A stretch of 36,371 bases of DNA, from positions 1-36,371 of the forward strand of contig JAIBBA010000015.1 of assembly GCA_019694895.1 (NCBI GenBank), read 5' to 3'. The stretch's first letter is position 1. The number at the start of each line of letters is the position of its first letter. The stretch comes from Chitinophagales bacterium. Lineage in GTDB: Bacteria; Bacteroidota; Bacteroidia; Chitinophagales; BACL12. This document shows positions 35,629 to 36,371 of the stretch, piece by piece. A program made the position numbers and the translations under genes. Below the pieces are notes generated by a model, which saw only the letters and a program-made list of their open reading frames with translations, was not told the origin of the DNA and made no database searches.

Positions 35629-36371
35629 TCAATCAACAACCTTACCAGGGTTTAAAATGCCATTAGGATCGAACACCTTTCTGAGCTTGCGGAACAGGTT
35701 GAGGTGAACTTCATCGAATACAATGTTCATATAAGGTTTTTGAACCAGGCCGATTCCATGTTCGCCGCTTATAGTGCCGCCAAGTTGCTTTACTAATTGA
35801 AATATTTCTGTAATTGCAATACTCAAAGTGTTGTCCCACATGGCGTCCGTCATATTGCCCTTTAAAATATTCACGTGAAGATTTCCATCACCGGCATGAC
35901 CATAGCAAACAGATTGGAACCCATATTTTGCACCAATTTCCTTGACCCCGGCCAGCAATTGAGGTAGTTCAGCGCGAGGCACCACGGTATCCTCTTCTTT
36001 ATAAACAGAATGTTGCTTCACGGCCTCACCCACCTTTCTTCTGATACGCCAGAGGTCCTGCTTTTCGCGTTCAGATTCGGCAAACAGCACCTCACCACAC
36101 TCAAATTGCTCTACGATGCCGCTTATTGCTTCGATTTCGCTCATTAACAGCTCCGGGTTATTGCCATCCACCTCAACCAGCAAATGTGCCTCAATGCCTT
36201 CAGGAAGGTCGAGATGCAGGTCGGGATTGTGTTTCAGCACATAAAGAATGGCATCCTTCTCCATGAATTCCATTGCGCTAGGGGTAATTCCAGCCTTAAA
36301 AATTTCTGCAACAGCGGCACAAGCCTTTACTGCGCTGGGGAATGGGATCAGCAGTAACATATCGCGCTGAG
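35629..36371 (-). CDS. FAD-binding oxidase, GlcD/D-lactate dehydrogenase type (5' end outside window)
   Basis: About 247 C-terminal residues are present; the frame stays open to the right edge (QRDMLLLIPFPS...), so the N-terminal FAD-binding PCMH domain lies outside. The visible part is the FAD-linked oxidase C-terminal domain, with the PSAMEFMEKDA motif, HAGDGNLHVNI and GEHGIGLVQKPYM, and the family ending FDPNGILNPGKV. These are shared by glycolate oxidase GlcD, D-lactate and D-2-hydroxyglutarate dehydrogenases, so the substrate cannot be decided. It would oxidise a 2-hydroxyacid and pass electrons onward from FAD. Confidence 0.93.
   Translation of the reverse strand, partial: QRDMLLLIPFPSAVKACAAVAEIFKAGITPSAMEFMEKDAILYVLKHNPDLHLDLPEGIEAHLLVEVDGNNPELLMSEIEAISGIVEQFECGEVLFAESEREKQDLWRIRRKVGEAVKQHSVYKEEDTVVPRAELPQLLAGVKEIGAKYGFQSVCYGHAGDGNLHVNILKGNMTDAMWDNTLSIAITEIFQLVKQLGGTISGEHGIGLVQKPYMNIVFDEVHLNLFRKLRKVFDPNGILNPGKVVD

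Noticed and set aside
35629..36371. Broken gene at the right edge
   Set aside because: The frame is intact and simply continues past the window end; the visible domain is complete to its normal C-terminus.

Overview
The window is chromosomal DNA of a free-living member of the Bacteroidota. The evidence is secreted proteins with type IX secretion (T9SS) C-terminal sorting domains of both type A and type B, TAnnTTTG-type promoter boxes, beta-barrel proteins ending in Phe, a Bacteroidota-style RsmI and DUF5723 protein, and AT-rich leaders mostly without a Shine-Dalgarno sequence. The gene set suggests a Chitinophagales- or Saprospirales-like lineage, but no rRNA is present to place it.

Region 1 (1-10021, + strand) is accessory and surface-related. 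It holds a 1032-residue repeat protein ending in a gliding-motility-type sorting domain, a 69-residue unknown protein, an unusual three-domain protein (alkaline-phosphatase-superfamily phosphodiesterase, TPR array, sulfotransferase), and four tandem paralogs of a secreted beta-rich family with T9SS type A tails. Three terminator-like hairpins lie between the paralogs.

Region 2 (10020-28055, - strand) is an uninterrupted str-S10-spc-alpha supercluster of 33 genes: rpsL-rpsG-fusA, then rpsJ through secY-map-infA-rpmJ-rpsM-rpsK-rpsD-rpoA-rplQ. It has no tuf after fusA and no adk between secY and map. It encodes small and large ribosomal subunit proteins, EF-G, IF-1, the SecY channel, methionine aminopeptidase and the RNA polymerase alpha subunit. 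Two promoters sharing an identical 14-base core lie upstream of rpsL, and a hairpin terminator follows rplQ and touches the stop codon of the convergent fourth paralog.

Region 3 (28392-36371) is mixed. It contains two tandem outer-membrane barrel proteins (+), a lipoprotein with a complete protein-glutaminase (glutamine deamidase) catalytic domain (-), and a + strand housekeeping run of Xaa-Pro aminopeptidase, phosphatidylserine synthase, PurS and RsmI. A DUF5723 outer-membrane protein (-) and the 3' part of a GlcD-type FAD-linked oxidase (-, running off the right edge) complete it. I saw no tRNA, rRNA, CRISPR array, insertion sequence or phage gene.

The least ordinary items are the phosphodiesterase-TPR-sulfotransferase fusion with its small upstream neighbour, the four-copy T9SS family in which one copy has clearly different codon choice, the protein-glutaminase lipoprotein, and the tandem promoters enclosing a 38-codon short reading frame upstream of rpsL.
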